The notes: a model not told the origin generated them from the sequence alone. Numbered from the stretch's first letter, positions 7,958 through 17,303 are shown. The stretch: DNA of 33,021 bases from Sphingomonas sp. (GCF_019746665.1 NZ_JAIERS010000030.1:1-33021); one strand, 5' to 3'. Program-made: numbers and translations.

Positions 7958-9316
7958 CTAACGCGCCGAGTCGGCACGCAGCAGCCGTGCCAACAGCGCG
8001 ATGGCGCGGTCGATATCGGCGTCGGTCGTGCGCCAGGAACATACGCTGAGCCTTGCGGCCGGCGCACCCTGCCAGATGGTCGGGCCAAACCAGATATCGC
8101 CCGAGGCCGCCGCTGCCTGGCGCACCCGCTCGGTTTGTTCGCTAGAATTGGCGCGGATCAGCACTTGGTTGAGCACGACGTCGTTCAACACTTCGAACCC
8201 CGCCGCGGCCAGCCCCTCGCCGAGGCGTCGCGCCTGCGTGCGGTGGCGATCGACCAGCGCCGCGACGCCGTCGCGCCCCAGCGAGCGCAGCGCCGCCCAG
8301 ATCGCCACGCCGCGCGCGCGACGCGAGAATTCCAGCGTCAGATTCTTCTGCGCGTCGGGCTCGGAAGTCGCATAGGCGGCGTCGCTGTTCATCGCCGCCG
8401 CCAGCGCGCCAGAATCGCGGCAGATGCTCATCGCGCCGTCATAAGGCGTGTTCAGCCACTTATGCCCGTCGGTCGTCCAGCTATCGGCGAGGTCGATCCC
8501 CTCGGTCAGCGGGCGCGAGGCGGCGGCGGCGCGCGCCCAAAGCCCGAAGGCGCCATCGACATGCACCCACGCGCCCGCCTCCCGCGCGCGGGGCAGGATC
8601 ACGGCGAAGGGATCGAACGATCCAGTGTTCACCTCGCCCGCCTGCAGGCAGAGGATCGTGCGATCATCGAGCGGCGGTAACCGCGCCGGATCGACCCGGC
8701 CCTGCCCGTCGACCGGCGCCAGGACCACCCGTTCAAGCCCGAAGCCCAGCAGCCGCAGCGCCTTCTTCAAGGTGATGTGCGCCGTCTCGCTGATCACCAC
8801 CCGCAGCGGCGGCGCCCCGTCCAAGCCGTCTGCGTCGAAATTCCACCCCAGCCGGCCAAGCAGGGTTCGGCGCGCGGCGGTGAGGCAGCCGATCGTGCAC
8901 GCGCTGGCCGAGGTGCCGAACCCCACCGCGCTTTCACGCGGCAGATCGAGGATTTCGGTGATCCAGCGCGCGGCGATCCGCTCGACCGCGGCCGCGCTCG
9001 GCGCGCCGACCGCCGAAGCGGCGCTCTGATCCCAGGCGAGCACCAGTCGCTCGGCGGCGGCGGCGACCGGTAGGCTCGCGCCTTTCACGAAGCCGAAATA
9101 GCGCGGCCCGTTCGAGGCGACCGTCGCCGGCGAACCCAGCCCATCGAGCATCGCCAGCGTCTCCTCCGGCGCGGCGCCCTGCGTCGGCAAAGGCTCGTCG
9201 AAACCATTGAGCGCGGCGATCGCGTCGGGATCGGGATAAGCGCGGCGGGCGCTGCTTGTCGCGACATAATCGCGGGCACGGGCATCGGCATCGGCGAGCA
9301 GATCAAGTTCGGTCAT
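7958..9316 (-). CDS. Pyridoxal-phosphate-dependent group II amino acid decarboxylase
   Basis: The 452-residue protein belongs to the aromatic-L-amino-acid/glutamate decarboxylase fold. Visible signatures are the cofactor lysine in TTDGHKWLNTPYDG (Lys286), the ring-stacking His180 in SETAHITLKKA, Asp254 in HVDGAFG, and the phosphate-binding stretch FGTSASACTIGCL near residues 133-145. The enzyme should decarboxylate an L-amino acid or related substrate in the cytoplasm; sequence reading alone does not say which. ATG 9316 is supported by GGGAGA about seven bases upstream. A longer open frame reaching 9757 runs through the divergent LysR gene and is not coding. The divergent LysR gene and the palindrome at 9384-9402 suggest that this gene is its target. 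Confidence 0.9.
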   Translation of the reverse strand: MTELDLLADADARARDYVATSSARRAYPDPDAIAALNGFDEPLPTQGAAPEETLAMLDGLGSPATVASNGPRYFGFVKGASLPVAAAAERLVLAWDQSAASAVGAPSAAAVERIAARWITEILDLPRESAVGFGTSASACTIGCLTAARRTLLGRLGWNFDADGLDGAPPLRVVISETAHITLKKALRLLGFGLERVVLAPVDGQGRVDPARLPPLDDRTILCLQAGEVNTGSFDPFAVILPRAREAGAWVHVDGAFGLWARAAAASRPLTEGIDLADSWTTDGHKWLNTPYDGAMSICRDSGALAAAMNSDAAYATSEPDAQKNLTLEFSRRARGVAIWAALRSLGRDGVAALVDRHRTQARRLGEGLAAAGFEVLNDVVLNQVLIRANSSEQTERVRQAAAASGDIWFGPTIWQGAPAARLSVCSWRTTDADIDRAIALLARLLRADSAR

Positions 9317-9383
9317 GGCGTGTCTCCCGCCCGACTTGTCGCCGCGCGGCGAGCGCAAGGCGAGCGATATCCGATTGCCGAGG

Positions 9384-9402
9384 TTGTGACTCCTCGTCAC
9401 AA
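9384..9402. promoter_or_regulatory. Palindromic LysR-type operator between decarboxylase and lysR genes
   Basis: TTGTGAC-TCCTC-GTCACAA is a perfect inverted repeat with seven-base arms and contains the LysR-type T-N11-A core (T9387 to A9399). It sits 7 bases before the LysR ATG at 9410 and 67 bases before the divergent decarboxylase start, which suits both autoregulation and control of the divergent gene. Confidence 0.65.
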
Positions 9403-9409
9403 TGCGCGC

Positions 9410-10318
9410 ATGACGATCCCCTCGCTGCAAAGCCTGCGCGCGTTGGAGGCGGCGGTGCGGCTTGAAAGCTATAGCGCCGCCGCGCGCGAGCTGGGGCTGA
9501 CCCATAGCGCGATCAGTCACCGCATCCGCGAGTTGGAAGCGCGGCTCGCCACGCGGCTGTTCGAGCGCCAGGGGCAACGGATGATCCCCAGCACCCGCGC
9601 CCGCGCGCTGGCCGACCCCGTCGGGCGGGCGCTCGCGCTGCTGGCGGAGACCTTCCCGCCCGAGCAGCGAGCGCGCCAGCCGCTGCGGGTGAGCGTGCTC
9701 CCCTCCTTCGCGCATCGCTGGCTGGTGCCGCGCCTTGCCGCGTTCCGCGCGGCGCATCCCAGGATCGACCTGCAGCTCGACGCGCGGCTGGAACTCTCGG
9801 TGCCCGGGCAGCGCGGGATCGACGCCGGGTTACGCTATGGCGCGGGCGACTGGCCCGGGCTCGTCGCGACGTCACTCGCGACCGAGCGGCTGTTCCCGGT
9901 GTGGGCGCCAGCCTATGCGGCGCGGCTCGGCCTCGCCACCCCGGCGGATCTCGCCCGCGCAACGCTCCTCCGCCATGTCCGCCATCATTGGCAGCCCTGG
10001 TTCGCCGCCGCCGGCCTCGCGATTGAGGAGCCACGCGACGGCCCGCTCTATGAGGATGCGGGGCTGCTGCTGGAGGCAGCGGCAGCGGGCGAAGGCGTCG
10101 CGCTCGCGCGCGGACTGCTCGTCGCCCGCGATCTGGCGAGCGGCCGGCTGGTCGCGCCCTTCCCGATCTCGGTCGGCGATCAGAGCGCTTATTATCTCGT
10201 CCGTCCCGCCACCCCGCGCCGGGCCAACGCCGCCGCTGATACGCTCGCCCGCTGGATCAAGGCGACACTGGCGGCAGAAGCGCGCGCCGGGGCGCCGCAA
10301 ACGCTGCCCAAAGATTAG
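9410..10318 (+). CDS. LysR-family transcriptional regulator (GcvA-like)
   Basis: This 302-residue regulator has an N-terminal winged helix-turn-helix (SLRALEAAVRLESYSAAARE, then LTHSAISHRIRELEARL, residues 6-50). A periplasmic-binding-protein-like effector domain follows, with RVSVLPSFAHRWLVPRLAAF, IDAGLRYGAGDWPGL and the GVALARGLL element that GcvA/AmpR-type regulators share. ATG 9410 starts exactly before the HTH; a GTG 90 bases upstream would place the palindromic operator inside the gene and adds residues unlike the family. The gene is divergent from the PLP decarboxylase, which is its most likely target (inference from arrangement). The effector is unknown. Confidence 0.92.
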   Translation: MTIPSLQSLRALEAAVRLESYSAAARELGLTHSAISHRIRELEARLATRLFERQGQRMIPSTRARALADPVGRALALLAETFPPEQRARQPLRVSVLPSFAHRWLVPRLAAFRAAHPRIDLQLDARLELSVPGQRGIDAGLRYGAGDWPGLVATSLATERLFPVWAPAYAARLGLATPADLARATLLRHVRHHWQPWFAAAGLAIEEPRDGPLYEDAGLLLEAAAAGEGVALARGLLVARDLASGRLVAPFPISVGDQSAYYLVRPATPRRANAAADTLARWIKATLAAEARAGAPQTLPKD

Positions 10319-10336
10319 GCAACAGGCGCGACACTG

Positions 10337-10372
10337 CACGGTCGAGCGGCAGGCCAGGTGCCGGCTGCCGTG
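10337..10372 (+). terminator. Hairpin after the LysR gene
   Basis: CGGCA (10347-10351) pairs with TGCCG (10359-10363) around a seven-base loop, inside an outer pair CACGG (10337-10341) and CCGTG (10368-10372). There is no T-tract, so it may be a factor-dependent end or merely a structured spacer. Confidence 0.35.
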
Positions 10373-10373
10373 A

Positions 10374-10805
<432 letters not shown>

Positions 10806-10848
10806 CCCAACCCTTTTTCCTGTCTCACCCCAAATGAAAGGCACCATC

Positions 10849-12261
10849 ATGGCGAATACGCCGGCCGATATTCTGAAGATGATCGAGTCCGAGGAGATCG
10901 AATGGGTCGATCTGCGCTTCACCGATCCCAAGGGGAAGTGGCAGCATCTGACGATGGTCTCGTCGGTGGTCGGCGAGGACGAGCTGACCGATGGATTTAT
11001 GTTCGACGGCTCCTCGATCGCCGGCTGGAAGGCGATCAACGAAAGCGACATGATTCTGAAGCCCGATTTGGACGCGGTCTATGTCGATCCGTTCAGCGCG
11101 ACGCCGATGCTGATCGTGGTCTGCGACATCGTCGAACCCTCGACCGGCGAACTCTACGCGCGCGACCCCCGCTCGACCGCGAAGCGCGCCGAAACCTATC
11201 TGAAGGGCACCGGCATCGGCGACACCGTCTATGTCGGCCCCGAAGCCGAATTCTTCATGTTCGATGATGTGAAGTTCGAGAACAGCTATTCGACGAGCTA
11301 TTACAAGCTCGACGACATCGAACTGCCGACCAACACCGGCCGCGATTATGAAGGCGGCAACCTTGCCCACCGGCCGCGCGCCAAGGGCGGCTATTTCCCG
11401 GTCGCCCCGGTCGACTCGGCGGTCGACATTCGCGGCGAGATGGTCTCGACCATGCTCGAAATGGGCCTGCCGTGCGACAAGCATCACCATGAGGTGGCCG
11501 CCGCCCAGCATGAACTCGGCCTCACTTTCGGCACGCTGGTGCAGACGGCCGACCGGATGCAGGTGTACAAGTACGTCGTTCACCAAGTCGCGCATGCCTA
11601 TGGCAAGACCGCGACCTTCATGCCCAAGCCGATCAAGGAAGATAACGGATCGGGTATGCACACCCATATGTCGATCTGGAAGGAAGGCACCCCGCTATTC
11701 GCCGGCAATGGCTATGCCGGCCTCAGCGAAACCTGCCTTTACTTCATCGGCGGGGTGATCAAGCACGCCAAGGCGCTGAACGCCTTCACCAACCCAAGCA
11801 CCAACAGCTATAAGCGGCTGGTGCCAGGCTATGAAGCGCCGGTGCTGCTCGCTTATTCCAGCCGCAACCGTTCGGCCTCGTGCCGCATCCCCTATGGCGC
11901 GGGCGCCAAGGCCAAGCGTGTCGAGTTCCGTTTCCCCGACGCGCTCGCCAACCCTTATCTCTGCTATGCCGCGATCCTGATGGCGGGGCTGGACGGGATT
12001 CAGAACCGCATCCATCCCGGCGAGCCGATGGACAAGAACCTCTATGATCTGCCGCCCGCCGAGCTGGCGAACGTGCCGACCGTGTGCGGTTCGCTCCGCG
12101 AGGCGCTCGACAGTCTGGAGGCCGATATGGACTTCCTGCTCAAGGGCGACGTGTTCAGCAAGGACCAGATCGAAGCCTATATCGAGCTGAAGCGCGAGGA
12201 CGTCGCCCGTTGGGAGATGACGCCGAGCCCGGTCGAGTTCGACATGTATTACAGCGCCTGA
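10849..12261 (+). CDS. glnA: Type I glutamine synthetase
   Basis: The dodecameric cytoplasmic enzyme makes glutamine from glutamate, ammonia and ATP. The 470-residue product has the N-terminal beta-Grasp segment ([22 protein letters not shown]), the metal-binding EAEFF at 132-136, the ATP site region [16 protein letters not shown] (260-275) and the catalytic NRSASCRIP loop (340-348). Tyr399 in [10 protein letters not shown] is the adenylylation site, so activity is expected to be set by GlnE under PII control. I chose ATG 10849 (MANTPADIL) with AAAGG eight bases upstream rather than ATG 10834 (MKGTIMANT). A strong terminator follows 26 bases after the stop codon. Confidence 0.97.
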   Translation: MANTPADILKMIESEEIEWVDLRFTDPKGKWQHLTMVSSVVGEDELTDGFMFDGSSIAGWKAINESDMILKPDLDAVYVDPFSATPMLIVVCDIVEPSTGELYARDPRSTAKRAETYLKGTGIGDTVYVGPEAEFFMFDDVKFENSYSTSYYKLDDIELPTNTGRDYEGGNLAHRPRAKGGYFPVAPVDSAVDIRGEMVSTMLEMGLPCDKHHHEVAAAQHELGLTFGTLVQTADRMQVYKYVVHQVAHAYGKTATFMPKPIKEDNGSGMHTHMSIWKEGTPLFAGNGYAGLSETCLYFIGGVIKHAKALNAFTNPSTNSYKRLVPGYEAPVLLAYSSRNRSASCRIPYGAGAKAKRVEFRFPDALANPYLCYAAILMAGLDGIQNRIHPGEPMDKNLYDLPPAELANVPTVCGSLREALDSLEADMDFLLKGDVFSKDQIEAYIELKREDVARWEMTPSPVEFDMYYSA

Positions 12262-12286
12262 CACGGGTCTGATCGAAGAAATGCGC

Positions 12287-12319
12287 GGCGCGGGAAGCTA
12301 TTCCCGCGCCGTTTGCTTT
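12287..12319 (+). terminator. Intrinsic terminator of glnA
   Basis: There is a perfect ten-base stem, GGCGCGGGAA (12287-12296) with TTCCCGCGCC (12301-12310), and a four-base loop. GTTTGCTTT follows. Confidence 0.85.
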
Positions 12320-12444
12320 GGCCCCGTATATTTACGGCTGGCCATTTCTAGCTTCCTGTTTTTCTTTGTTCTTTTCCGATCAAGCCCGGCTCGGCCCATT
12401 TTGCGTTAACCACTGAAAAAGGCCCCGCGTGGCTAGTCCCCCGC
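12320..12444 (+). promoter_or_regulatory. AT-richer spacer upstream of the chemoreceptor locus
   Basis: The spacer holds an inverted repeat CCGTA-TATT-TACGG (12324-12337), flanked by GGCC on both sides and followed by a T-rich run, which could be a second terminator for glnA. Nearer the next gene lies GTTAACCA (12405-12412), resembling a half-site of the alphaproteobacterial cell-cycle regulator CtrA. Neither assignment is firm. Confidence 0.35.
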
Positions 12445-12753
12445 ATGGCACTTCAGGGCGGCATGTTGATCGGGCAAGCAGCGGGCGCGGTGGCGGCGTT
12501 GCTTGTCGCGACCTTCGCGCCGCCAGCGCGCGGCACGCTGTTGATCGTGCCGCTCGGCGCGACCCCGGCGCATCGCCTGCTCGCGGTGCCGGGCGTCACG
12601 CTGCGCGGTCGCGGTCCCTGGCCTGGCAGCCTGGTGATCGAGGGAGACGGTGCGCTGTTCTGGCCGGCGCTGGGGGATGGCTTGCTGGTGGTGCGTGGCA
12701 GCGCCGCCAGCTGTGGCGGGAAGGAGACGACGGGGTGGCGGGTAGGCAACTAA
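12445..12753 (+). CDS. Small unrecognised exported or membrane-anchored protein
   Basis: I do not recognise this 102-residue product. It has a hydrophobic N-terminal segment (about residues 6-25, [19 protein letters not shown]) that could be a signal peptide or anchor. A short domain follows with [27 protein letters not shown] and [14 protein letters not shown]; the single cysteine is near the C-terminus. Coding is supported by codon usage like the neighbours and by its tight link to the next gene: its last 19 bases overlap the GTG start of the chemoreceptor gene, and that gene's AAGGAG ribosome site lies within it. The ATG has no clear ribosome site of its own. Periplasmic location is inference. 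Confidence 0.6.
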   Translation: MALQGGMLIGQAAGAVAALLVATFAPPARGTLLIVPLGATPAHRLLAVPGVTLRGRGPWPGSLVIEGDGALFWPALGDGLLVVRGSAASCGGKETTGWRVGN

Positions 12754-14270
12754 CTCTTGGCGCGATGCGGACGACCGGCACCCGCGCCCTTGTGGCGCTG
12801 ATGGCGCTCGGCGCCGGGGCGACGCTGATCGCAGGCGTGATCATCGGCAGCCCCACAACGCTCGGCGCGACGATGCTCGCGGTCGCCGCGCTGGTCGTTC
12901 CGGGGTGGAACCTCCTGCGCGGGAACGCCGATGCCCAGGCACGGATCGCGCTTGGCATCGCGGTGCCGCTCACCGCAGCGGCGTTGCTGCTCGTGCTCAC
13001 CGGGCACCCCTGGCAAACCGACATGCACATGGTGTTCTTCGCGCTGATCGCGACGCTGGTGATCCTGTGCGATTGGCGCGCGATCGTCGCGGCGACTTTG
13101 GTAACGGCTGTCCATCACCTGCTGCTCGATTTCGTGGCGCCTGCCTATGTGTTCGGCGGCAGCGCCAGTCTGGCGCGCGTCATTCTGCATGCGGTGATCG
13201 TGCTGATCGAAGCCGGGGCGCTCGCATGGACCGCCAATGCGCTGCTCACTTTACTCACCGCTTCGGAACAGGTGCTCGCCGATGTCGCGGCGGCGCATGG
13301 CGCGATGGAAGCCGAGGCAAGCGCGCGCACCGGGGTGATTACCGCCGTGCGCGATGGCCTGCGCGAACTGGCGGCTGGCAACCTCACCGTCCGCATCACC
13401 GCGCCGTTCGACCCCGCTTTCGAGCCGCTGCGCGCCGACTTCAACGCGACCGCCGACCAGTTGCAAACGACGATGCAGGCGCTGATCGAGGCGATCGGTT
13501 CGATCGAGACGAGCATCGCCGAAATTGGCGGCGCCGCCGACGATCTGTCGCGCCGCACCGAACGCCAGGCCGCGACACTCGAAGAGACGGCGGCGGCCGC
13601 GACCGAATCGAACCAGGCTGTGCAGGCGGTCGTCGCGCGCACCGGCGAGTCCGATCGGCTGTTCAGCGCGGTTATGACCGAGGCCGAGGCGAGCGACGCG
13701 GTCGTCTCCAATGCCAAGGCGGCGATGCGCGAGATCGCCAAATCGTCGCAATCGATCACCGCGATCGTCGGCCTGATCGACGGCATCGCGTTCCAGACCA
13801 CGCTGCTCGCGCTAAACGCCGGGGTCGAGGCGGCGCGCTCGGGCGAGGCGGGGCGCGGCTTCGCGGTGGTCGCGACCGAGGTCCGTAGCCTGGCTGAAAA
13901 AGCAGCATCAGCGGCCGACGAGATTAAGCAGCTGATCGCGACCAGTGCCGGCCAGATCGACAATGGCGTCAAGCTGGTCGAACAGGCCGGCACCACCGTG
14001 CGCCAGATCGTCGAGCGGTTCGGCTCGGTGCGCCAGCTAATCAGCGAGATCGCGCGCTCGAGCGAGGCGCAAGCGCAGGCGGTCGCGACGGTCAGCGGTG
14101 CGATCCGCGAAATCGACAAGGTTACCCAATCGAATGCCGCGATGGTCGAGCAATCGAGCGCCGCGACCCGCAGCCTGGCGGGCGATGTCGCCAAGCTGAC
14201 CGACCTCACCCGCCAGTTCCGCTTTGAAGCGCAAGGAAGCGCGCCGCCGTCGATGCGTCGCGCCGCCTGA
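12735..14270 (+). CDS. Methyl-accepting chemotaxis protein with multi-span membrane sensor
   Basis: This is a chemoreceptor-like signal transducer of 511 residues. The N-terminal 170 or so residues form about five or six membrane spans with only short loops (for example [19 protein letters not shown] and [17 protein letters not shown]) instead of the usual periplasmic ligand domain. A HAMP-like segment follows ([18 protein letters not shown]). The cytoplasmic hairpin then carries the receptor tip: [20 protein letters not shown], then [19 protein letters not shown]. The tip has T where most receptors have N in FQTN. The C-terminus (SMRRAA) lacks the NWETF-type CheR/CheB tether. I prefer GTG 12735, which has AAGGAG eight bases upstream; the first ATG (12765) has no ribosome site. 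No other chemotaxis gene is adjacent. The stimulus is unknown. Confidence 0.88.
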   Translation: MAGRQLTLGAMRTTGTRALVALMALGAGATLIAGVIIGSPTTLGATMLAVAALVVPGWNLLRGNADAQARIALGIAVPLTAAALLLVLTGHPWQTDMHMVFFALIATLVILCDWRAIVAATLVTAVHHLLLDFVAPAYVFGGSASLARVILHAVIVLIEAGALAWTANALLTLLTASEQVLADVAAAHGAMEAEASARTGVITAVRDGLRELAAGNLTVRITAPFDPAFEPLRADFNATADQLQTTMQALIEAIGSIETSIAEIGGAADDLSRRTERQAATLEETAAAATESNQAVQAVVARTGESDRLFSAVMTEAEASDAVVSNAKAAMREIAKSSQSITAIVGLIDGIAFQTTLLALNAGVEAARSGEAGRGFAVVATEVRSLAEKAASAADEIKQLIATSAGQIDNGVKLVEQAGTTVRQIVERFGSVRQLISEIARSSEAQAQAVATVSGAIREIDKVTQSNAAMVEQSSAATRSLAGDVAKLTDLTRQFRFEAQGSAPPSMRRAA

Positions 14271-14283
14271 ACCCGGCCCCCCT

Positions 14284-14320
14284 GGCGCCCGGGCAGCTGC
14301 CCGCCCGGGCGCCGTTTTTT
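14284..14320 (+). terminator. Intrinsic terminator of the chemoreceptor gene
   Basis: There is a perfect 11-base stem, GGCGCCCGGGC (14284-14294) with GCCCGGGCGCC (14303-14313), with an eight-base loop. It is followed by G and six T residues (14315-14320). Confidence 0.92.
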
Positions 14321-14360
14321 CAGTTGCTTTGCGGTTCGTTCTGGCGCCTGTTGAGGCGGC

Positions 14361-15788
14361 ATGGACCGGCGCCAGCTTCTCGGCGGGATTGCCGCCCTTC
14401 CCCTGATCGGTGCCGGCACCGCTTATGCCGATGATGCTTATGCCGACGACATGGCGATTCTGCGCGCCGCGCTGGCGCTGCATCCCGGGCTCTACCGCTA
14501 TGCGACGCCCAGCCAGGTCGAGAGCGGACTGAACCGGCTCGCCGCGCTCTGGCCGGGTGCGGGGCTGGAGACGCGCTACCTCGCCTTATCGCGCTTCCTA
14601 GCCGCGCTGCGCTGTGGGCACAGCTATTGCAATTTCTTCAATCAGCGCCGCGCGATCGCGGGCGCGCTGTTCGATCGCCCGACGCGCCTACCCTTCCATT
14701 TCCGCTGGATAGACGGCGCGATGATTGTAACGGCGGACCCAAGTGGCACCCTGCCGCCCGGCACAAGCGTCACCAATATCAACGGCACGCCGAGCGCGGC
14801 GCTGCTCGCCCGGCTGATGCCCTATGCCCGCGCCGACGGTCATAATGACGGGAAGCGCCGCGCGCTGCTGGAAGTGCAGGGCGAGGACACGATCGAGACT
14901 TTCGATGTGTTCCAGGGCCTGCTCGCGCCGCCGCCACCGGGCGGACACCGGATCGAGGCGGTGCTGCCCGACGGTGGCGCCAAGACGCTCGTTTTGCCCG
15001 GTATCGACCTCGCCGCGCGCCGGGCGATGATGACGAAGCCCGCCGACGATGCCGAAGGCGCACGCTGGCAATGGGCGATGCGCGGCGATGTCGCGCTGCT
15101 CACCATGCCGGGCTGGGCGCTCTATAACAGCAAATGGGATTGGGCCGGCTGGCTGGAAGCGCGGCTTGATTCGCTCGGCGGCGCGCGGGGGCTGGTGATC
15201 GATCTGCGCGCCAATGAAGGCGGGCTCGATTGCGGCGACCCGATCCTAGCGCGATTGATCGACCGGCCGCTCGCGCCGCCCGCGATTGAGCAACGGCTGC
15301 GCTTCACCCGCACGCCGCCAGCGCTTGACCGCTATCTCGACACTTGGGACGACAGCTTCCGCCAGTTGGGGGTCGGCGGCGCGCCGCTGCCGGGCGGGTT
15401 CGTCGCCCGGCCCGGCGGCAATCGCGACATCACGATCCAGCCCGCCGCGAAACGGCTTAAGCTGCCCGTCGCCGCGCTGATCTCGCCCACCAACAGCTCG
15501 GCGACCTTCCAGTTCGCGATGATGGCGCGGGCGAGCGGCAAGGTGCGCCTATTCGGGCAAACGACCGGCGGCAACCAGCGCGGCATCAATGGCGGCGCGT
15601 TCTTCTTCGTGCGGTTGCCCGAAAGCGGCATCGAGTTCGATCTGCCGCTGGTCGGCTATTTCGCGCCGCCAGGCACCCCTGATGCCGGCCTCGCGCCAGA
15701 TGTGTTCATCGCGCCCACCGCGCGAGACATCGCGGCCGGGCACGATCCCGCGTTCGACGCGGCGCTCGCCTGGGTCGCCCGCGCCTGA
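14361..15788 (+). CDS. S41-family peptidase-like exported hydrolase
   Basis: This 475-residue protein has the C-terminal-processing-protease (S41) core: DLRANEGG (281-288), the nucleophile region ISPTNSSATFQFAMMAR (Ser379 or Ser380), and FGQTTGGNQ (398-405) leading into a strand-rich end. A short GHSY element is at 86-89. The N-terminus MDRRQLLGGIAALPL has a twin-arginine followed by hydrophobic residues, suggesting Tat export, and AYA sites for signal peptidase lie at 21-23 and 26-28. The start is backed by GAGG about six bases before the ATG. A general-base lysine of classical CtpA enzymes is not obvious, so a tricorn-like or non-classical active site is possible. The gene stands between a strong terminator and the aldehyde dehydrogenase gene; the substrate is unknown. 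Confidence 0.82.
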   Translation: MDRRQLLGGIAALPLIGAGTAYADDAYADDMAILRAALALHPGLYRYATPSQVESGLNRLAALWPGAGLETRYLALSRFLAALRCGHSYCNFFNQRRAIAGALFDRPTRLPFHFRWIDGAMIVTADPSGTLPPGTSVTNINGTPSAALLARLMPYARADGHNDGKRRALLEVQGEDTIETFDVFQGLLAPPPPGGHRIEAVLPDGGAKTLVLPGIDLAARRAMMTKPADDAEGARWQWAMRGDVALLTMPGWALYNSKWDWAGWLEARLDSLGGARGLVIDLRANEGGLDCGDPILARLIDRPLAPPAIEQRLRFTRTPPALDRYLDTWDDSFRQLGVGGAPLPGGFVARPGGNRDITIQPAAKRLKLPVAALISPTNSSATFQFAMMARASGKVRLFGQTTGGNQRGINGGAFFFVRLPESGIEFDLPLVGYFAPPGTPDAGLAPDVFIAPTARDIAAGHDPAFDAALAWVARA

Positions 15789-15860
15789 CTCAACGCCGTT
15801 CCCGGCTTGCCCGCCGGCGCCCCAATTGCCACACAGGCGCGACAGCTTTGGGAGAGAGTC

Positions 15861-17285
15861 ATGCGCGAGTTGCTCCATCACTTCATCGACGGCGCCTGGG
15901 TGGCAAGCGACGGCGGCAAGCGGCACGAGGTGATCAACCCCGCGACCGAAGCGCCGTGCACCGTGATCACGCTTGGCACCGCCGCCGATGTCGACCGCGC
16001 GGTGACAGCGGCGCGCAAGGCGTTCGAGAGCTTCTCGCGCACCAGCGTCGCCGATCGGCTGGCGCTGCTCCAGCGGATCATCGAAGCGTATAAGGCGCGC
16101 ATCCCCGATCTTGCCCAGGCGGTGAGCGAGGAAATGGGCGCGCCGATCGGCTTCGCCACCGCCGCCCAGGTTCCAAGCGGCCTCGGCCACTTCATGGCGA
16201 CCGCCAAAGCGCTGGAAAATTTCGCTTTCGAGCAAACGGTTGGCCGCGCCAAGGTGGTGCATGAGCCGATCGGCGTCGTCGCGATGATCACGCCGTGGAA
16301 CTGGCCGCTGAACCAGATCACCGCCAAGGTCGCCCCCGCGCTCGCCGCCGGCAACACGATGATCCTGAAGCCGAGCGAGGAAGCGCCCGCCTGCGCCGCG
16401 ATCCTTGCTGAAATCCTCGACGCAGCCGGCGTGCCGGCGGGCGTGTTCAACGTGGTGAATGGCGACGGTCCGGACGTTGGCGCGGCGCTGTCGGCGCATC
16501 CGGGTGTCGACATGGTGAGCTTCACCGGCTCCACCCGCGCCGGGATTGCAGTCGCGCAGGCGGCGGCGACCACCGTCAAGCGGGTGCATCAGGAGCTGGG
16601 CGGCAAGGCGCCCAATCTCGTACTCGAAGGCGCGGACCTGGGCGCGGTGCTGCCGCCGACGCTCACTGGCGTACTCGCCAATAGCGGGCAGAGTTGCATC
16701 GCCCCCACCCGGTTGCTGGTCCACAAAACCCAGAAGGAGGCCGCCATCGCCGTCGCCAAGGCGATGTTCGAGGGCGCGAGCGTCGGCGATCCGACCGAGA
16801 TGGGCCAGCATATCGGCCCGGTCGTCAACCGCGCGCAGTTCGACAAGATCCAGGGCCTGATCCAGTCGGCGATCGACGAGGGCGCGACGCTGGTGACGGG
16901 CGGAACGGGCCGCCCGGACGGCCGCAATTCGGGCTATTATGTCCGCCCGACCGTCTTCGCCGACGTAACCCCCGAGATGCGCATCTGGCGCGAGGAGGTG
17001 TTCGGCCCCGTCGCGACGATCACCGATTATGACGATGCCGAGCAAGGCGTGCGGCTGGCGAACGACACGGTGTTCGGCCTCTCCGCCGCGATCTCTGGCG
17101 ATCCGGCCAAGGCCGCCGAAGTCGCGCCGCGGCTGCGCGCTGGTCTGGTGACCATCAACGGCTGGAGCCCAGACTCGGCGGCCCCTTTCGGCGGCTATAA
17201 GCAATCCGGCAATGGCCGCGAGTTCGGCAAGTTCGGGCTGGCCGAGTTCATGGAAGTGAAGACGATCACCGGGCTGCCGGGGTGA
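15861..17285 (+). CDS. NAD(P)-dependent aldehyde dehydrogenase
   Basis: The 474-residue enzyme oxidises an aldehyde to the acid with NAD+ or NADP+. The active-site residues are all present: Cys279 (NSGQSCIAPTR), Glu245 (QELGGKAPN), Asn148 (TPWNWPLN) and the cofactor-binding Lys170 (MILKPSEE). The C-terminal EVFGPVATI and the PFGGYKQSGNGRE motif are also typical. ATG 15861 has GGGAGAG upstream; extending to 15807 adds non-conserved residues. It lies 72 bases after the S41 gene and 77 before the ATP-grasp gene on the same strand, so a loose operon is possible. The exact aldehyde cannot be read from the sequence. Confidence 0.95.
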   Translation: MRELLHHFIDGAWVASDGGKRHEVINPATEAPCTVITLGTAADVDRAVTAARKAFESFSRTSVADRLALLQRIIEAYKARIPDLAQAVSEEMGAPIGFATAAQVPSGLGHFMATAKALENFAFEQTVGRAKVVHEPIGVVAMITPWNWPLNQITAKVAPALAAGNTMILKPSEEAPACAAILAEILDAAGVPAGVFNVVNGDGPDVGAALSAHPGVDMVSFTGSTRAGIAVAQAAATTVKRVHQELGGKAPNLVLEGADLGAVLPPTLTGVLANSGQSCIAPTRLLVHKTQKEAAIAVAKAMFEGASVGDPTEMGQHIGPVVNRAQFDKIQGLIQSAIDEGATLVTGGTGRPDGRNSGYYVRPTVFADVTPEMRIWREEVFGPVATITDYDDAEQGVRLANDTVFGLSAAISGDPAKAAEVAPRLRAGLVTINGWSPDSAAPFGGYKQSGNGREFGKFGLAEFMEVKTITGLPG

Positions 17286-17303
17286 TGGCCTAGTTTCGCC
17301 CGA

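Noticed and set aside
9317..9757. N-terminal extension of the PLP decarboxylase
   Set aside because: It is antisense to the LysR gene and crosses the operator; ATG 9316 has a good ribosome site.
10337..10360. NtrC enhancer upstream of glnB
   Set aside because: TGCAC and GGTGC elements are present but about 17 bases apart, which does not fit the TGCAC-N7-GTGCA arrangement.
15549..17204. A 551-codon minus-strand frame opposite the S41 and aldehyde dehydrogenase genes
   Set aside because: It spans two confidently identified genes and its product has no family features.
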